A stretch of 44,591 nt of DNA from the NCBI GenBank assembly GCA_030549815.1, contig JAUQQQ010000008.1, positions 44,457 to 89,047 of the forward strand, read 5' to 3'. This DNA comes from a bacterium (GTDB taxonomy: Bacteria; DRYD01). A program made the translations under genes and the position numbers. This document shows positions 1 to 8,284 of the stretch, one piece after another (position 1 is the first letter of the stretch; every line of letters begins with the position of its first letter). The notes below the pieces were generated by a model, which saw only the letters and a list, made by a program, of their open reading frames with translations, was not told the DNA's origin and made no database searches.

Positions 1-1
1 T

Positions 2-442
2 CTATTAAAAAGATGTAAAGAATATTTCTTTAAAGATAATGTTTTTTATAATTCAAAATTATTTCTATCTTTTGATATTTTTGATAATTCTATACATTCT
101 AATAACTCCTTAGCTTTATTAGTACAGTACATACTTGATGGAAAAATTGATAATGAAGATTTAGTATTGAAATTGTTTAGTTTTTGCAGGGAAGGGGATT
201 CAGGAAATATTCTACATTTGGCAAGTTTTCTTTATTTCCTTGATTTTTATAAAATAAGCAAAAATGCTGTAAAAACAAGATTAACAAAAAAGGATAATTG
301 TTACGAAATGGAATTTATTAATTTGGACAATAATGTTAGTATTGAACCTCGAAGTGTAAAAATCAATGGACAAAAAGATATTGTTTTACAAGTTTGTGAT
401 AAAGAAAAGTGTTTTGAAGTAAGAAAGATAACTGAATTTTGA
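2..442 (+). CDS. C-terminal part of a probable DUF255/YyaL-type (thioredoxin-domain) protein, truncated by the window edge
   Basis: The frame is open from the first complete codon to a TGA at 440-442, with no stop upstream, so this is the last ~146 residues of a longer gene; the TTG at 167 is only an internal codon. A segment reading HSNNSLALLVQYIL looks like the 'PSGNS..A..LL.L' helix of the YyaL/SSP411 (DUF255) family. The end, with VCDKEKCFEV, resembles that family's usual C-terminal Cys-x4-Cys segment. Members carry an N-terminal thioredoxin-like domain fused to an alpha/alpha toroid; their reaction is poorly known. The family match is an inference from short motifs because the diagnostic N-terminus lies outside the window. 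The stop is 13 bp before the lpxB start, suggesting co-transcription. Confidence 0.5.
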   Translation, partial: LLKRCKEYFFKDNVFYNSKLFLSFDIFDNSIHSNNSLALLVQYILDGKIDNEDLVLKLFSFCREGDSGNILHLASFLYFLDFYKISKNAVKTRLTKKDNCYEMEFINLDNNVSIEPRSVKINGQKDIVLQVCDKEKCFEVRKITEF

Positions 443-455
443 AATTACCTTATTT

Positions 456-1571
456 ATGAATATATTTATTTCTGTTTGTGATTATTCGTCTGAACTCTAT
501 GCTTATAAAATTCTTGAATATATTAAAGAGGAAATAGATGGAAACATTTTTGCTATTGGTGGGGGATTATTAAAAGATTTTAGGGGTGTCAATTTTTGGC
601 TTGATTCTGTTAAATATAGTGCTGTTGGATTTTTTGAAAATTTACCAAGGATACCATTTATGTTTTTTGATTATCTAAAATTAAAGAAATTATTAAGAAG
701 TAATAGGATAGATTATGCTATTTTATTTGACTCTCCTGCAGTTAATTTAAGGTTAATAAGGTTGTTAAGGGGTAGGGGAGTAAAAATAATTTACATTATT
801 CCTCCTAAAAGTTGGAGCTTGGAAAGAAGTAAAGTTCACGATTTTGTTGAAAATAACTGTGATGTTATTATTGTGCCTTTTAAATTTAATTTAAATGTTT
901 ATAAGGGAAAAAATGTGTTCTATTTTGGGCATCCTATTGTGGAAATAGTAAAGAAAGATTTGACTTTGGAAAATAGAAAGAGTGTTTTAGGGATATTCCC
1001 GGGTAGTAGGAAGTTTGAAGTGGAATTTGTATCTAAACCGGTTCTTGACAATGTTTTATCTTTTACAAAAAAATTCCAAGAAATATTTATTTCTTCTACT
1101 TTTTTAACAAAACAGTATTTGAGGAAATTTAATAGTGATATTGTTAAGGTAAGTGAAGATTATTATGAAATAATAAGTAAGGCAGGGGTAGCGCTTGCTG
1201 TGTCGGGAACCGTTGTCCTTAAAAACGCTATATATTCTGTACCTACTATATGCTTCTACAAAGTTTATAAAATATCCGAGTTTATTTTTAGAAAAATAAA
1301 AAAAATTAAGGTTGATAAAATAGCATTACCAAACATTTTATGGGAATATGAATTCAAATTGGGTAATGAATTTATCATTCCTGAACTTATTCAAGATGAA
1401 TACAATTATCTTTCTGTGGTTGATAAACTTGATAATATCTTGGAAAACTATGATTACTATTTATCGAAGATAAAAGAATTTAGAAAAACTTTTTTTGAAT
1501 TTTATCCTCCATTTCCTTTAAAGGATATTTCTGAATTTTTGTTAGGCTTTATGAAAAAAGGAAAGCGTTGA
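456..1571 (+). CDS. lpxB: Divergent lipid-A-disaccharide synthase (LpxB, GT19)
   Basis: LpxB joins UDP-2,3-diacylglucosamine to lipid X at the inner membrane to give the lipid A disaccharide. The 371-residue length is typical. Family landmarks appear in order: FGHPI (near 157), FPGSRKFEV (181-189, the 'LPGSR' motif), SGTVVLKNAI (the 'SGTATLE' motif), LPNIL, and PELIQDE. Two motifs are degraded. The N-terminal 'AGExSGD' motif is CDYSSELYAY, and the Glu of 'SGTxxLE' is Lys. The gene therefore belongs to the family but could have altered substrate or reduced activity. The ATG at 456 starts at the expected place for the first beta strand (MNIFISV). hfq follows 89 bp downstream. No other lpx gene is in the window. 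Confidence 0.82.
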   Translation: MNIFISVCDYSSELYAYKILEYIKEEIDGNIFAIGGGLLKDFRGVNFWLDSVKYSAVGFFENLPRIPFMFFDYLKLKKLLRSNRIDYAILFDSPAVNLRLIRLLRGRGVKIIYIIPPKSWSLERSKVHDFVENNCDVIIVPFKFNLNVYKGKNVFYFGHPIVEIVKKDLTLENRKSVLGIFPGSRKFEVEFVSKPVLDNVLSFTKKFQEIFISSTFLTKQYLRKFNSDIVKVSEDYYEIISKAGVALAVSGTVVLKNAIYSVPTICFYKVYKISEFIFRKIKKIKVDKIALPNILWEYEFKLGNEFIIPELIQDEYNYLSVVDKLDNILENYDYYLSKIKEFRKTFFEFYPPFPLKDISEFLLGFMKKGKR

Positions 1572-1660
1572 TTTATGAAGAATTATAATAAGGAAAAGTG
1601 GAAAGTTAGAAGCAGTAAATACAAGAAGAAATAACGATTTAGAAAGGGGAGTGTAAAAGA

Positions 1661-1906
1661 ATGCAAAACATAACACCTTCTATAAGAAGAAAAACAGATA
1701 GAAGAGCTAAAAGATCAAGAAATTTCCAGGATAGATTCCTTAATTCATTAAGGGGGGAGGATGTAAAAGTTACTGTTGAAACCACAAGTTCAAAGACATA
1801 TACTGGAAAAATGGTATCATTTGATCAATATGTTGTTATATTGGAAACTGAAAATGGACAAGTTATGTTGTACAAGCATGCAATAGCTTCGATAAGTAAA
1901 GCATAA
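1661..1906 (+). CDS. hfq: RNA chaperone Hfq with a basic N-terminal extension
   Basis: Hfq forms an Sm-like hexamer that pairs small RNAs with mRNAs. The Sm1 segment starts at NFQDRFLNSLRGEDVKV (about residues 22-38). The Sm2 signature is YKHAIASI (the 'YKHAISTI' motif) near the C-terminus, and FDQYVVILE is the central strand. Before the Sm core there are about 20 additional residues rich in Arg/Lys (IRRKTDRRAKRSR), where E. coli Hfq has only about six. Most Hfq proteins carry their variable tail at the C-terminus; here the protein stops soon after Sm2. The ATG is preceded by AGAAAGGGGAG at a good distance, which supports this long start rather than an internal one. gcvPA follows 16 bp later. 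Confidence 0.93.
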   Translation: MQNITPSIRRKTDRRAKRSRNFQDRFLNSLRGEDVKVTVETTSSKTYTGKMVSFDQYVVILETENGQVMLYKHAIASISKA

Positions 1907-1922
1907 TTGGAGGAATTTAAAA

Positions 1923-3335
1923 TTGTATATTCCTCACACTACCGAGGATATAGAAAAAGCGAGAAGAATTTTAGGAATAAAAGAGATTGATGACATATTT
2001 CGGGAAATAACGAATAGGGAAGAATTTTTTGACCCTAAAGAATTGGGGAAGCCACTTCCACAACAAAAAATAATTGATTATTTCGAAAATAGATCAAACA
2101 TAAAAAGATATAAATATTTTGTTGGTTCAGGTGCGTATGATCACTTTATACCCCCAATTGTCGATTCGTTAGTAAGAAGTGAATTTTTGACTTCCTATAC
2201 TCCTTACCAGGCAGAGGTGTCTCAGGGTGTCCTTAAAATAATATGGGATTTTCAATCTTTGATTTGCGAGATTTTAGATCAAGATGTTTGTAATTCTTCT
2301 CATTATGATGGTGCTACTGCAGCTGCTGAAGCTGTCTTAATGGCTAAAAGAATATACTCGAAAATAAATGAAAATGCTAACAAATTCCTCATTGCTAATT
2401 CTGTTCATCCAACATATTTGAATGTCATACAAACTTATACCTCAAATTTAAATCTTCACCCTGTATTTATCGAGTTTGATGAGAAAGGAAAGTTAAATAT
2501 AGAAAAATTAATGGAGAATATAAACGAAGATGTTTTTGCTGTTGTTATTCAAAGCCCAAACTTTTTTGGTGTCATCGAAGAAGATGTTAGTGCCATTAAA
2601 AACATAGTAGGGGATAAGATTACTGTTTTAATTACTACAAATCCTTTTGTTTATTTTCTTATTCATCCATCTGGAGGAATGGGTGCCCCTTCTCCGAAGG
2701 TTGATATAGTTGCTGCTAACTTGCAACCTTTTGGAATACCTCTTAGTTTTGGGGGACCTTATTTGGGAGTTATTGCTACCCGTATGGAGCATATTAGAAA
2801 TCTTCCAGGTAGAATTATTGGGCAAACAGTTGACAAGGATGGAAAAACTGCTTATACAATGATTTTACAAACAAGAGAACAACATATAAGAAGAGAAAAA
2901 GCCACAAGTAATATATGTACAAACCAAGGGCTGATGGCTATAAGAAATACAATATACCTGATGTCTATGGGTAAAGATAACTTAATAAAAATAGCACAGA
3001 AAAATTATACGAATATTAGATTTTTAATGACTAAAATTAACGAAGAAAAATTAGGAAAAGTAGTTTTTGAAAATGTGTTTAATGAAGCACTTTTCTATAT
3101 CCCAAATTATACAAAAGTTTATAAAGAAATAAAAGATAAATGTAATGTTATTTTTGGGATCAACTTGAGTAAGTTTAAGTTACATAAAGAAATGATAGAT
3201 AATTTGAGAAAGGCAGGAATAAACCATCATCTGGATGATTTAGCAATAATTTGCACTACTGAAAAATATTCTAAACAAGAAATAAATGAAGTATTAGATA
3301 TTCTAAAGGAGATATCTTTTCAAGCCACTATTTAA
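1923..3335 (+). CDS. gcvPA: Glycine dehydrogenase (decarboxylating) subunit 1, P-protein alpha chain
   Basis: This is the N-terminal-type half of the split glycine cleavage P-protein; with GcvPB it decarboxylates glycine and passes the aminomethyl group to the lipoyl H-protein. The opening YIPHTTEDIEKARRILG, the segments FVGSGAYDHFIPP and TSYTPYQAEVSQGVLK, and DGATAAAEAV are family hallmarks, as is the C-terminal REQHIRREKATSNICTNQ. At 470 residues it is slightly longer than usual (about 440-450). The start is a TTG at 1923, chosen because GGAGGA lies at 1909-1914 and the protein then begins at the conserved YIPHT. The PLP-binding lysine belongs to the beta chain, and neither gcvPB, gcvT nor gcvH is in this window. 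Confidence 0.95.
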   Translation: MYIPHTTEDIEKARRILGIKEIDDIFREITNREEFFDPKELGKPLPQQKIIDYFENRSNIKRYKYFVGSGAYDHFIPPIVDSLVRSEFLTSYTPYQAEVSQGVLKIIWDFQSLICEILDQDVCNSSHYDGATAAAEAVLMAKRIYSKINENANKFLIANSVHPTYLNVIQTYTSNLNLHPVFIEFDEKGKLNIEKLMENINEDVFAVVIQSPNFFGVIEEDVSAIKNIVGDKITVLITTNPFVYFLIHPSGGMGAPSPKVDIVAANLQPFGIPLSFGGPYLGVIATRMEHIRNLPGRIIGQTVDKDGKTAYTMILQTREQHIRREKATSNICTNQGLMAIRNTIYLMSMGKDNLIKIAQKNYTNIRFLMTKINEEKLGKVVFENVFNEALFYIPNYTKVYKEIKDKCNVIFGINLSKFKLHKEMIDNLRKAGINHHLDDLAIICTTEKYSKQEINEVLDILKEISFQATI

Positions 3336-3343
3336 AAGTAAAT

Positions 3344-3411
3344 CTTGCAAGGTTAAGAAGCGAAGGTGTTTACCTTGGCAAGTTAAAGAGAGGAAGATAT
3401 TTTATCTACCT
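3344..3411 (+). other. Two tandem RNA hairpins between gcvPA and rlmN
   Basis: In the 97-bp spacer, CTTGCAAGGT at 3344-3353 can pair with ACCTTGGCAAG at 3372-3382, with one bulge and an 18-nt loop. Immediately after it, AGGAAGATA at 3391-3399 can pair with TATCTACCT at 3403-3411 around a TTT loop, with one mismatch. No T-tract follows either stem, so a simple intrinsic terminator is unlikely. The rlmN ATG comes 21 bp later without a strong Shine-Dalgarno sequence. A leader or processing element is possible; function is unknown. Confidence 0.4.
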
Positions 3412-3432
3412 AAATTCTTAAAATGAGCTAGT

Positions 3433-4500
3433 ATGAAAATAAAATCGCTTAATCAGGTTGAACTTAACAAAATAGTATGTCAATTATTAGATTGTAGTAG
3501 TGAAAAAATAAATTTTAGGACAAATCAGATATTAAAATGGATATACAGTAAGTGGGAGGATGACCCTGAAAATTTCACTGATCTATCAAAGGAATTTAGA
3601 AAAAAATTAAAAACCAACTTTGATTTTAGATCATTAGAATTATTTGATTATCAACATTCGAGAATTACAGATTCTATAAAGTTTGCTTTCAAAACGGTAG
3701 ATGGGGATATAGTCGAAAGTGTTCTTATGAAGCATCCAGATAGGTATACTCTTTGTGTTTCTTCTCAGGTTGGTTGTAATGTGGGCTGTGTTTTTTGTGC
3801 TTCTGGAATGTATGGATTGAAAAGGAATTTAACGCCTGATGAAATCGTTGATCAATTGTTTTTGGCTCAGCAATTTGTACATAAAAATGAGGGAAAAAGA
3901 ATTTCTAACATTGTTTTTATGGGAATGGGGGAACCATTAGTTAATTATAATAATGTCTTAAAAGCTCTCGATATTTTTACTTCTGACTGGGGGTTTAAAA
4001 TTAGTAAAAGAAACATAACTCTTTCTACTTCAGGGATAGTTCCGAAAATTTACAAATTAGTTGATGATGGTGTTAAGGTAAAATTGGCATTATCTTTGCA
4101 TTCTCCTTACCAAAGTGAGAGAGAAAAATTGATACCAACAGCTAAAAGGTATCATATTGATGATCTCCTTCAAGCAGTATCTTACTATTTCTTAAAAACT
4201 AAGAAGAGAGTAACGATAGAGTACATACTTTTAAAGGAAATCAATGATACAGTAGATCATGCTAAAGAATTGGTAAGAATTCTAAAGAAACATAATATAA
4301 AAGTTTTGGTTAATTTAATCCCTTACAACAGTATTGGGAACATTTATTTTGAAGGGAAGTTATTACAAGAACCAGAGATTGAGAGGATAAAAAGATTTGA
4401 AGAAATAATTAAAGAGCATTATGAAGTAAGTATTAGATGGAGCTTGGGAAGAGACATAGACGGTGCTTGCGGACAATTAAGAATGAAAATAGTTTCTTAG
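3433..4500 (+). CDS. rlmN: 23S rRNA (adenine(2503)-C(2))-methyltransferase RlmN
   Basis: RlmN is a radical SAM enzyme that methylates C2 of A2503 in 23S rRNA and A37 of some tRNAs. The cluster motif is C115-x3-C119-x2-C122 in VGCNVGCVFCASG. FMGMGEPLVNYNNV, ITLSTSGIVP and ALSLHSP are the SAM-binding and substrate motifs. The second catalytic cysteine, which carries the methyl intermediate, is C346 in GACGQLRMK near the end. Length (355) is normal. The 5' leader is the structured spacer described separately. The gene ends the left plus-strand group and faces lysC convergently across 175 bp. Confidence 0.97.
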   Translation: MKIKSLNQVELNKIVCQLLDCSSEKINFRTNQILKWIYSKWEDDPENFTDLSKEFRKKLKTNFDFRSLELFDYQHSRITDSIKFAFKTVDGDIVESVLMKHPDRYTLCVSSQVGCNVGCVFCASGMYGLKRNLTPDEIVDQLFLAQQFVHKNEGKRISNIVFMGMGEPLVNYNNVLKALDIFTSDWGFKISKRNITLSTSGIVPKIYKLVDDGVKVKLALSLHSPYQSEREKLIPTAKRYHIDDLLQAVSYYFLKTKKRVTIEYILLKEINDTVDHAKELVRILKKHNIKVLVNLIPYNSIGNIYFEGKLLQEPEIERIKRFEEIIKEHYEVSIRWSLGRDIDGACGQLRMKIVS

Positions 4501-4570
4501 GAGTAGATATTTTTTAAATTTTTTTAAGAAATCAAAATCACTTAAAATTTATTTAAAACAGGTTTTTTTC

Positions 4571-4597
4571 AACTTTTGGTGAAGCTTCACAAAGGTT
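4571..4597. repeat. Inverted repeat between convergent rlmN and lysC
   Basis: GTGAAGCTTCAC at 4579-4590 is a perfect 12-bp palindrome. It extends outward as AACTTTT (4571-4577) against AAAGGTT (4591-4597), with one bulged G and one G-T wobble. It sits in the 175-bp convergent spacer where termination is expected. Neither strand shows a T-tract after the stem, so I do not call it a Rho-independent terminator. It may protect 3' ends or bind a protein. Confidence 0.45.
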
Positions 4598-4675
4598 AAA
4601 ATGAAAGGTTAAAGTGTTAGAATTGAAATGACCCGATTTAATGCTTATGAAAAATTAAGAAACCTAATCTTATTA

Positions 4676-5896
4676 TCAATAATCTTCAAAGAATTCTTGA
4701 TGTAAAGCTTTTATTGTTGTTACCAAATATTTTAAGGGCACGAGTAAAGATATACTTATATGAGAATCCTGTGCTTGGATAATCGATATTTTTTCATTTA
4801 ATAATGCTTTATTTATCCTATACATTATTCCTGGTTTTCCTCTCATATTATACCCTATTATACTCACTTTTGATAATCTACCCATTGTTTTATAATGTAA
4901 TTGATTGTTATCAAGAATTTGTTTTATCTTTTCAACTTGATTGTTATTTACAATGAATGATGCAAGGTTATTGAAAACATCAAGGTTTATAAAATCCAGA
5001 CTTATTGAATTTTCAAAAATTTCTTTTAGAACTTTATCCAAAACTAATGTTTTATTTTTCATTTGGCTTGGTAAATAAATAACAAATTTTGTGATATTAT
5101 CCTTGTTTGATATATTGCTTACCAATTGTGTAGGAACTATTTCTTTTGATGAGAGCGTGAATTTTTCTGAGAATATTGATTTTATGATGATTTTTGCGTT
5201 TGTTTCTTGTAGTATATTTATTGCTTCTGGATTAACAACGGGGTTTCCATTCATCGTTGCTTCTGCTAATTCATCTATGTTACATTTTTCTATTGTTATG
5301 CAATGTGGGACTATGTTGGGTGGAGCGCTTTTTAAACCATCAACATCCTTTATTATATGTATTTCATTAGCTTTCATTAGTTTTGTAATAAATGCTGCTG
5401 TTATATCGGTTCCTCCTCTCTTTAGTATCGTTAATTTTCCACTTTTACTAACACCTTGGAAACCACATATTACAGGGGTAAATTTGTTTTCTAATAATCT
5501 TAAAATATTATCTATTTCAATGGTTATTATGTCAGAATCTATGGGGTTGTCTGTAGTGATGATATTTGCTTGGAATGCATTTAATGGTATTGCTTTGAAT
5601 TCTGGATTTAGGTAATTTATTGCAAAGGATAGTAGTCCTGCCGCTATGTTCTCTCCACATGAAACTACGAAGGATTTAGACAAATCCAATAAATAATTAT
5701 TACCATTACTATGATTTTGCTTAAATTCTACGAATAGATTGATTAGTTCATCTGTCGAGTAAGGGTAAGGTGATCTTCCTAAAGCTGAAACTACTATTAT
5801 CGTTTTATATGGCTCATAGTTTTTAACTATGAACTCAGCTAAATTTATAATATTCTCCTTTTTAAATACACTTCCACCTATTTTTACTACTTTCAT
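4676..5896 (-). CDS. lysC: Aspartate kinase with C-terminal ACT domains
   Basis: Aspartokinase phosphorylates L-aspartate, the first step toward Lys, Thr, Met and diaminopimelate. The amino-acid kinase domain opens with VVKIGGSV. It has VSALG, SCGENIAAGLLS, and the nucleotide/substrate motif KRGGTDITAAFI, followed by IIKDVDGL. ACT-type regulatory sequence fills roughly residues 270-406, with VSIIGYNMRGKPG and ISIIQAQDSHISIS typical of the feedback-inhibition domain. The usual 'GRGGSDTTA' reads KRGGTDITA here. The ATG overlaps the end of the upstream GH13 gene by 4 bp (ATGA), implying translational coupling, an unexpected pairing. This is the last gene of the long minus-strand block. Confidence 0.93.
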   Translation of the reverse strand: MKVVKIGGSVFKKENIINLAEFIVKNYEPYKTIIVVSALGRSPYPYSTDELINLFVEFKQNHSNGNNYLLDLSKSFVVSCGENIAAGLLSFAINYLNPEFKAIPLNAFQANIITTDNPIDSDIITIEIDNILRLLENKFTPVICGFQGVSKSGKLTILKRGGTDITAAFITKLMKANEIHIIKDVDGLKSAPPNIVPHCITIEKCNIDELAEATMNGNPVVNPEAINILQETNAKIIIKSIFSEKFTLSSKEIVPTQLVSNISNKDNITKFVIYLPSQMKNKTLVLDKVLKEIFENSISLDFINLDVFNNLASFIVNNNQVEKIKQILDNNQLHYKTMGRLSKVSIIGYNMRGKPGIMYRINKALLNEKISIIQAQDSHISISLLVPLKYLVTTIKALHQEFFEDY

Positions 5897-7347
5897 AATT
5901 CTATGAATATCTGTGCTTGAAATGGGTTCAATACTACATGTACTCTTTCCAAATTTCTATAATACCTTTCCCCTTTTATTAATTCTACTAATACCACATC
6001 TTTCTCTTCTTTTTGAAGGTATTTTATTAAGGATTGAGGTAAAATGTTTTTTATACTTATAATTCCTTGTGAGAATTGGGATGAAAAGTTCATTACTACT
6101 ATCATTACTTTTTCGTTTAGCAAATAACCATATGCTATGAGATTTTTTGATGTATCGTCATATATATTTTCAACTTTGAAAATAAAGAATTTTCCTTCTT
6201 CGAGAAAATTTTTTATCGTGGGGTATATTTCTATGATTTTTTGATAAAAAGGTAAAGATTTATAATTATCGTTTGCTCTTATTATTTGCACAGGAATTCT
6301 TGTTGTCTGACCTTCAAATTGCTCCCAATAAATCATCTTCATACCTAAACAAGTAAAAAACAAGGTTAAAATATGCTCATCTTTGTTTTCTATTTTGTTT
6401 GCTATTCTTTCTTCATCGTGGTTTTCTAAAAACCTTACCATTTTTTTTTGAAATTCAAAATCCATTGAAATCATTTGTTTTATATCATTAATATTAAACA
6501 GATTATCTAAAAATTTTTTGTCATACGTATAATGGAATCCTAATTTTAACATTTTGTTTTCTAAGTTCCAATAGCATTCGGCTATAAAGGTTAAATCAAC
6601 TGATTTTGTTGCAATGCTCCAGAATTCTTCTTCAATATTTTCTAATTTAATGTAATCTTTCCAGTTGTTGTAAAAGATATTATTAAGTAACAGCATTGAC
6701 ATATCGACTCTTACTCCATCCGCATATTTAGAAATTTTTTTTAGGTTTTTTAAAAGTATTTTCTGTGCTTTTTTGGAAAAGATGTTTATTTGTAAAGTAT
6801 CTATCCATGGTGGAAAGAAAGGGTCTTTGCCATGAGCAATGTATCTTATTTTTCCTTCATTTTCAGTTACATAAAATAGGTAAGGGTTTTTTTTGTATCC
6901 ATTAAAATCGGTTTCTATGAAAATATCTTCATTTATGTAATTGTTATCTAAGGAGAAATGGTTTGGGATAAAGTCAAGGATTAAACCTATACCTAATCTA
7001 TTCAACTTATTTTTTACTTTTATTAAGCTTTTGAAATCTCCTATTAATGGATCAACTGAGTAATCGACTATCGAATATGCAGAACCTATTATATCGTCTT
7101 CCTTTAAATCTCTTACTATATGTATAAATTCTTGGAAATTTTTTATTGAAATTATCTTGGATAACTTACTTCTTTTCCATACACCCATTAACCATATGTA
7201 TTTTGTCATCCCATTGTATTTTAATTTTTCCCATTCTTCATCAGGTATTTCGTCTATTTTAAGTAAATTATTAATGTTTTCAACTTTTCCTTTGTATTTT
7301 TGAGTCATTTTGAAAAGGAAGTTTGCTGTATTAATCTCAACGATCAT
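5893..7347 (-). CDS. Intracellular GH13 (alpha-amylase family) enzyme
   Basis: The four conserved regions of clan GH-H are present: DFIPNH (125-130), ADGVRVDMS with nucleophile D215, FIAECYW with acid/base E257, and FLENHDEER with D311. The fold is therefore a catalytic alpha-glucan-acting barrel followed by a beta domain from about residue 400. No signal peptide is visible, so it should act on cytoplasmic glucans or maltooligosaccharides. It lacks the extra N-terminal domains of branching or debranching enzymes. The exact specificity (amylase, glucanotransferase, other) cannot be read from motifs. It overlaps the DUF58 gene upstream and lysC downstream by 4 bp each, so the three should be translated together. 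Confidence 0.88.
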   Translation of the reverse strand: MIVEINTANFLFKMTQKYKGKVENINNLLKIDEIPDEEWEKLKYNGMTKYIWLMGVWKRSKLSKIISIKNFQEFIHIVRDLKEDDIIGSAYSIVDYSVDPLIGDFKSLIKVKNKLNRLGIGLILDFIPNHFSLDNNYINEDIFIETDFNGYKKNPYLFYVTENEGKIRYIAHGKDPFFPPWIDTLQINIFSKKAQKILLKNLKKISKYADGVRVDMSMLLLNNIFYNNWKDYIKLENIEEEFWSIATKSVDLTFIAECYWNLENKMLKLGFHYTYDKKFLDNLFNINDIKQMISMDFEFQKKMVRFLENHDEERIANKIENKDEHILTLFFTCLGMKMIYWEQFEGQTTRIPVQIIRANDNYKSLPFYQKIIEIYPTIKNFLEEGKFFIFKVENIYDDTSKNLIAYGYLLNEKVMIVVMNFSSQFSQGIISIKNILPQSLIKYLQKEEKDVVLVELIKGERYYRNLERVHVVLNPFQAQIFIEL

Positions 7348-8273
7348 TTTTTTGAGAACATTTTTTTCTTCAGAAACTCCAGAATTTTTTTATCCATGTC
7401 TTCATTAGTGAAAAAATTCATAAAAATTATGTTATTTTTTTTGCATATTTCTTCTATTTTGTTTATTTTTGCTATTGCTTGTTTTTTAAATTCTTCTAAT
7501 ATTTTGGGAGTCAATTCTATGAATCTTGTTTTTTTAGTGAATGGATCCATTATGTTTATCATTCCATTTATTGTTGGGTTTATCTCGGATATATCTGTTA
7601 GTTTAAAAACATAAACTTCATTGTTTTTTATCTTTTTTATGGTTCTTAGATACTTTTCTATGTTTTCATAATTTTTCACATCTGCGAAACTTGAGAATAT
7701 TATTATGATAGAGGTTCTTTTGATGTATTGGTTTATAGTTTTTAGTAATTTTTCTATGTTGCTTTGTGCTCCCAAATATTTTTCTTTGTTTTTTTGGAAA
7801 TCCTCGATTAAATTATGTAGGAAATTAATTATTTTGTAGTTTTGTGAAAAGTTTTTGGATGGTCTAAAGAAAGCCATTTCATCTTTAAAGCTAATTATTG
7901 CTCCGAATCTTTCTGAGAGAGATGTAGAAATGTTGATGATTGTTGCTATTAATTCTTCTAATAATTCTATCTTAGTTTTTTTCTTTGTCCCAAAAAATAG
8001 GGAACTATCAAGATCCATAATGGAGTATATAGGAATTTCTCTCTCTTCCTGGAAATTTCTAACGAATAACTGATTCATCCTGGCACTAACGTTCCAGTCA
8101 ATATACCTTGGATCATCACCTTCAACATACTCCCTTATATCTACAAATTCTATGCCGCTTCCTTTAAATATAGACCTGTTTTGCCCAAAAATAAGCCTAT
8201 TGGAATACTTTTTGGTTAATTTTAAGATATACTTTGGAAGTTTTGAAAATTTGGAGATAAAATTTTCTTTCAC
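7344..8273 (-). CDS. DUF58 domain protein (vWA-like)
   Basis: The DUF58 signature is clear near the N-terminus: GQNRSIFKGSGIEF, VDIREYVEGDDPRYIDW and the following NVSARMNQLFVR. A von Willebrand-A-like half follows, with a MIDAS-like DLDSS at about residue 90 and hydrophobic strands such as TSIIIIFSSFADV. DUF58 proteins usually partner a MoxR AAA+ ATPase in complex assembly; no MoxR gene is present here. There is no membrane segment, unlike longer DUF58 proteins. The start is a GTG at 8273, 11 bp after accB. The function is unknown. Confidence 0.88.
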   Translation of the reverse strand: MKENFISKFSKLPKYILKLTKKYSNRLIFGQNRSIFKGSGIEFVDIREYVEGDDPRYIDWNVSARMNQLFVRNFQEEREIPIYSIMDLDSSLFFGTKKKTKIELLEELIATIINISTSLSERFGAIISFKDEMAFFRPSKNFSQNYKIINFLHNLIEDFQKNKEKYLGAQSNIEKLLKTINQYIKRTSIIIIFSSFADVKNYENIEKYLRTIKKIKNNEVYVFKLTDISEINPTINGMINIMDPFTKKTRFIELTPKILEEFKKQAIAKINKIEEICKKNNIIFMNFFTNEDMDKKILEFLKKKMFSKK

Positions 8274-8284
8274 TTATTTTACGC

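Noticed and set aside
1575-1634. 19-codon frame MKNYNKEKWKVRSSKYKKK between lpxB and hfq
   Set aside because: Too short and Lys-biased; the only ribosome-binding-like sequence is too far away. Not listed as a gene.
1907-1922. Glycine riboswitch before gcvPA
   Set aside because: Only 16 bp separate hfq and gcvPA, too short for any riboswitch.
4571-4597. Rho-independent terminator between rlmN and lysC
   Set aside because: The stem is good, but no T-tract follows it on either strand; kept only as an inverted repeat.
5091-5615. 174-codon plus-strand open frame
   Set aside because: It lies fully antisense to the well-supported aspartokinase and its translation shows no family motif.
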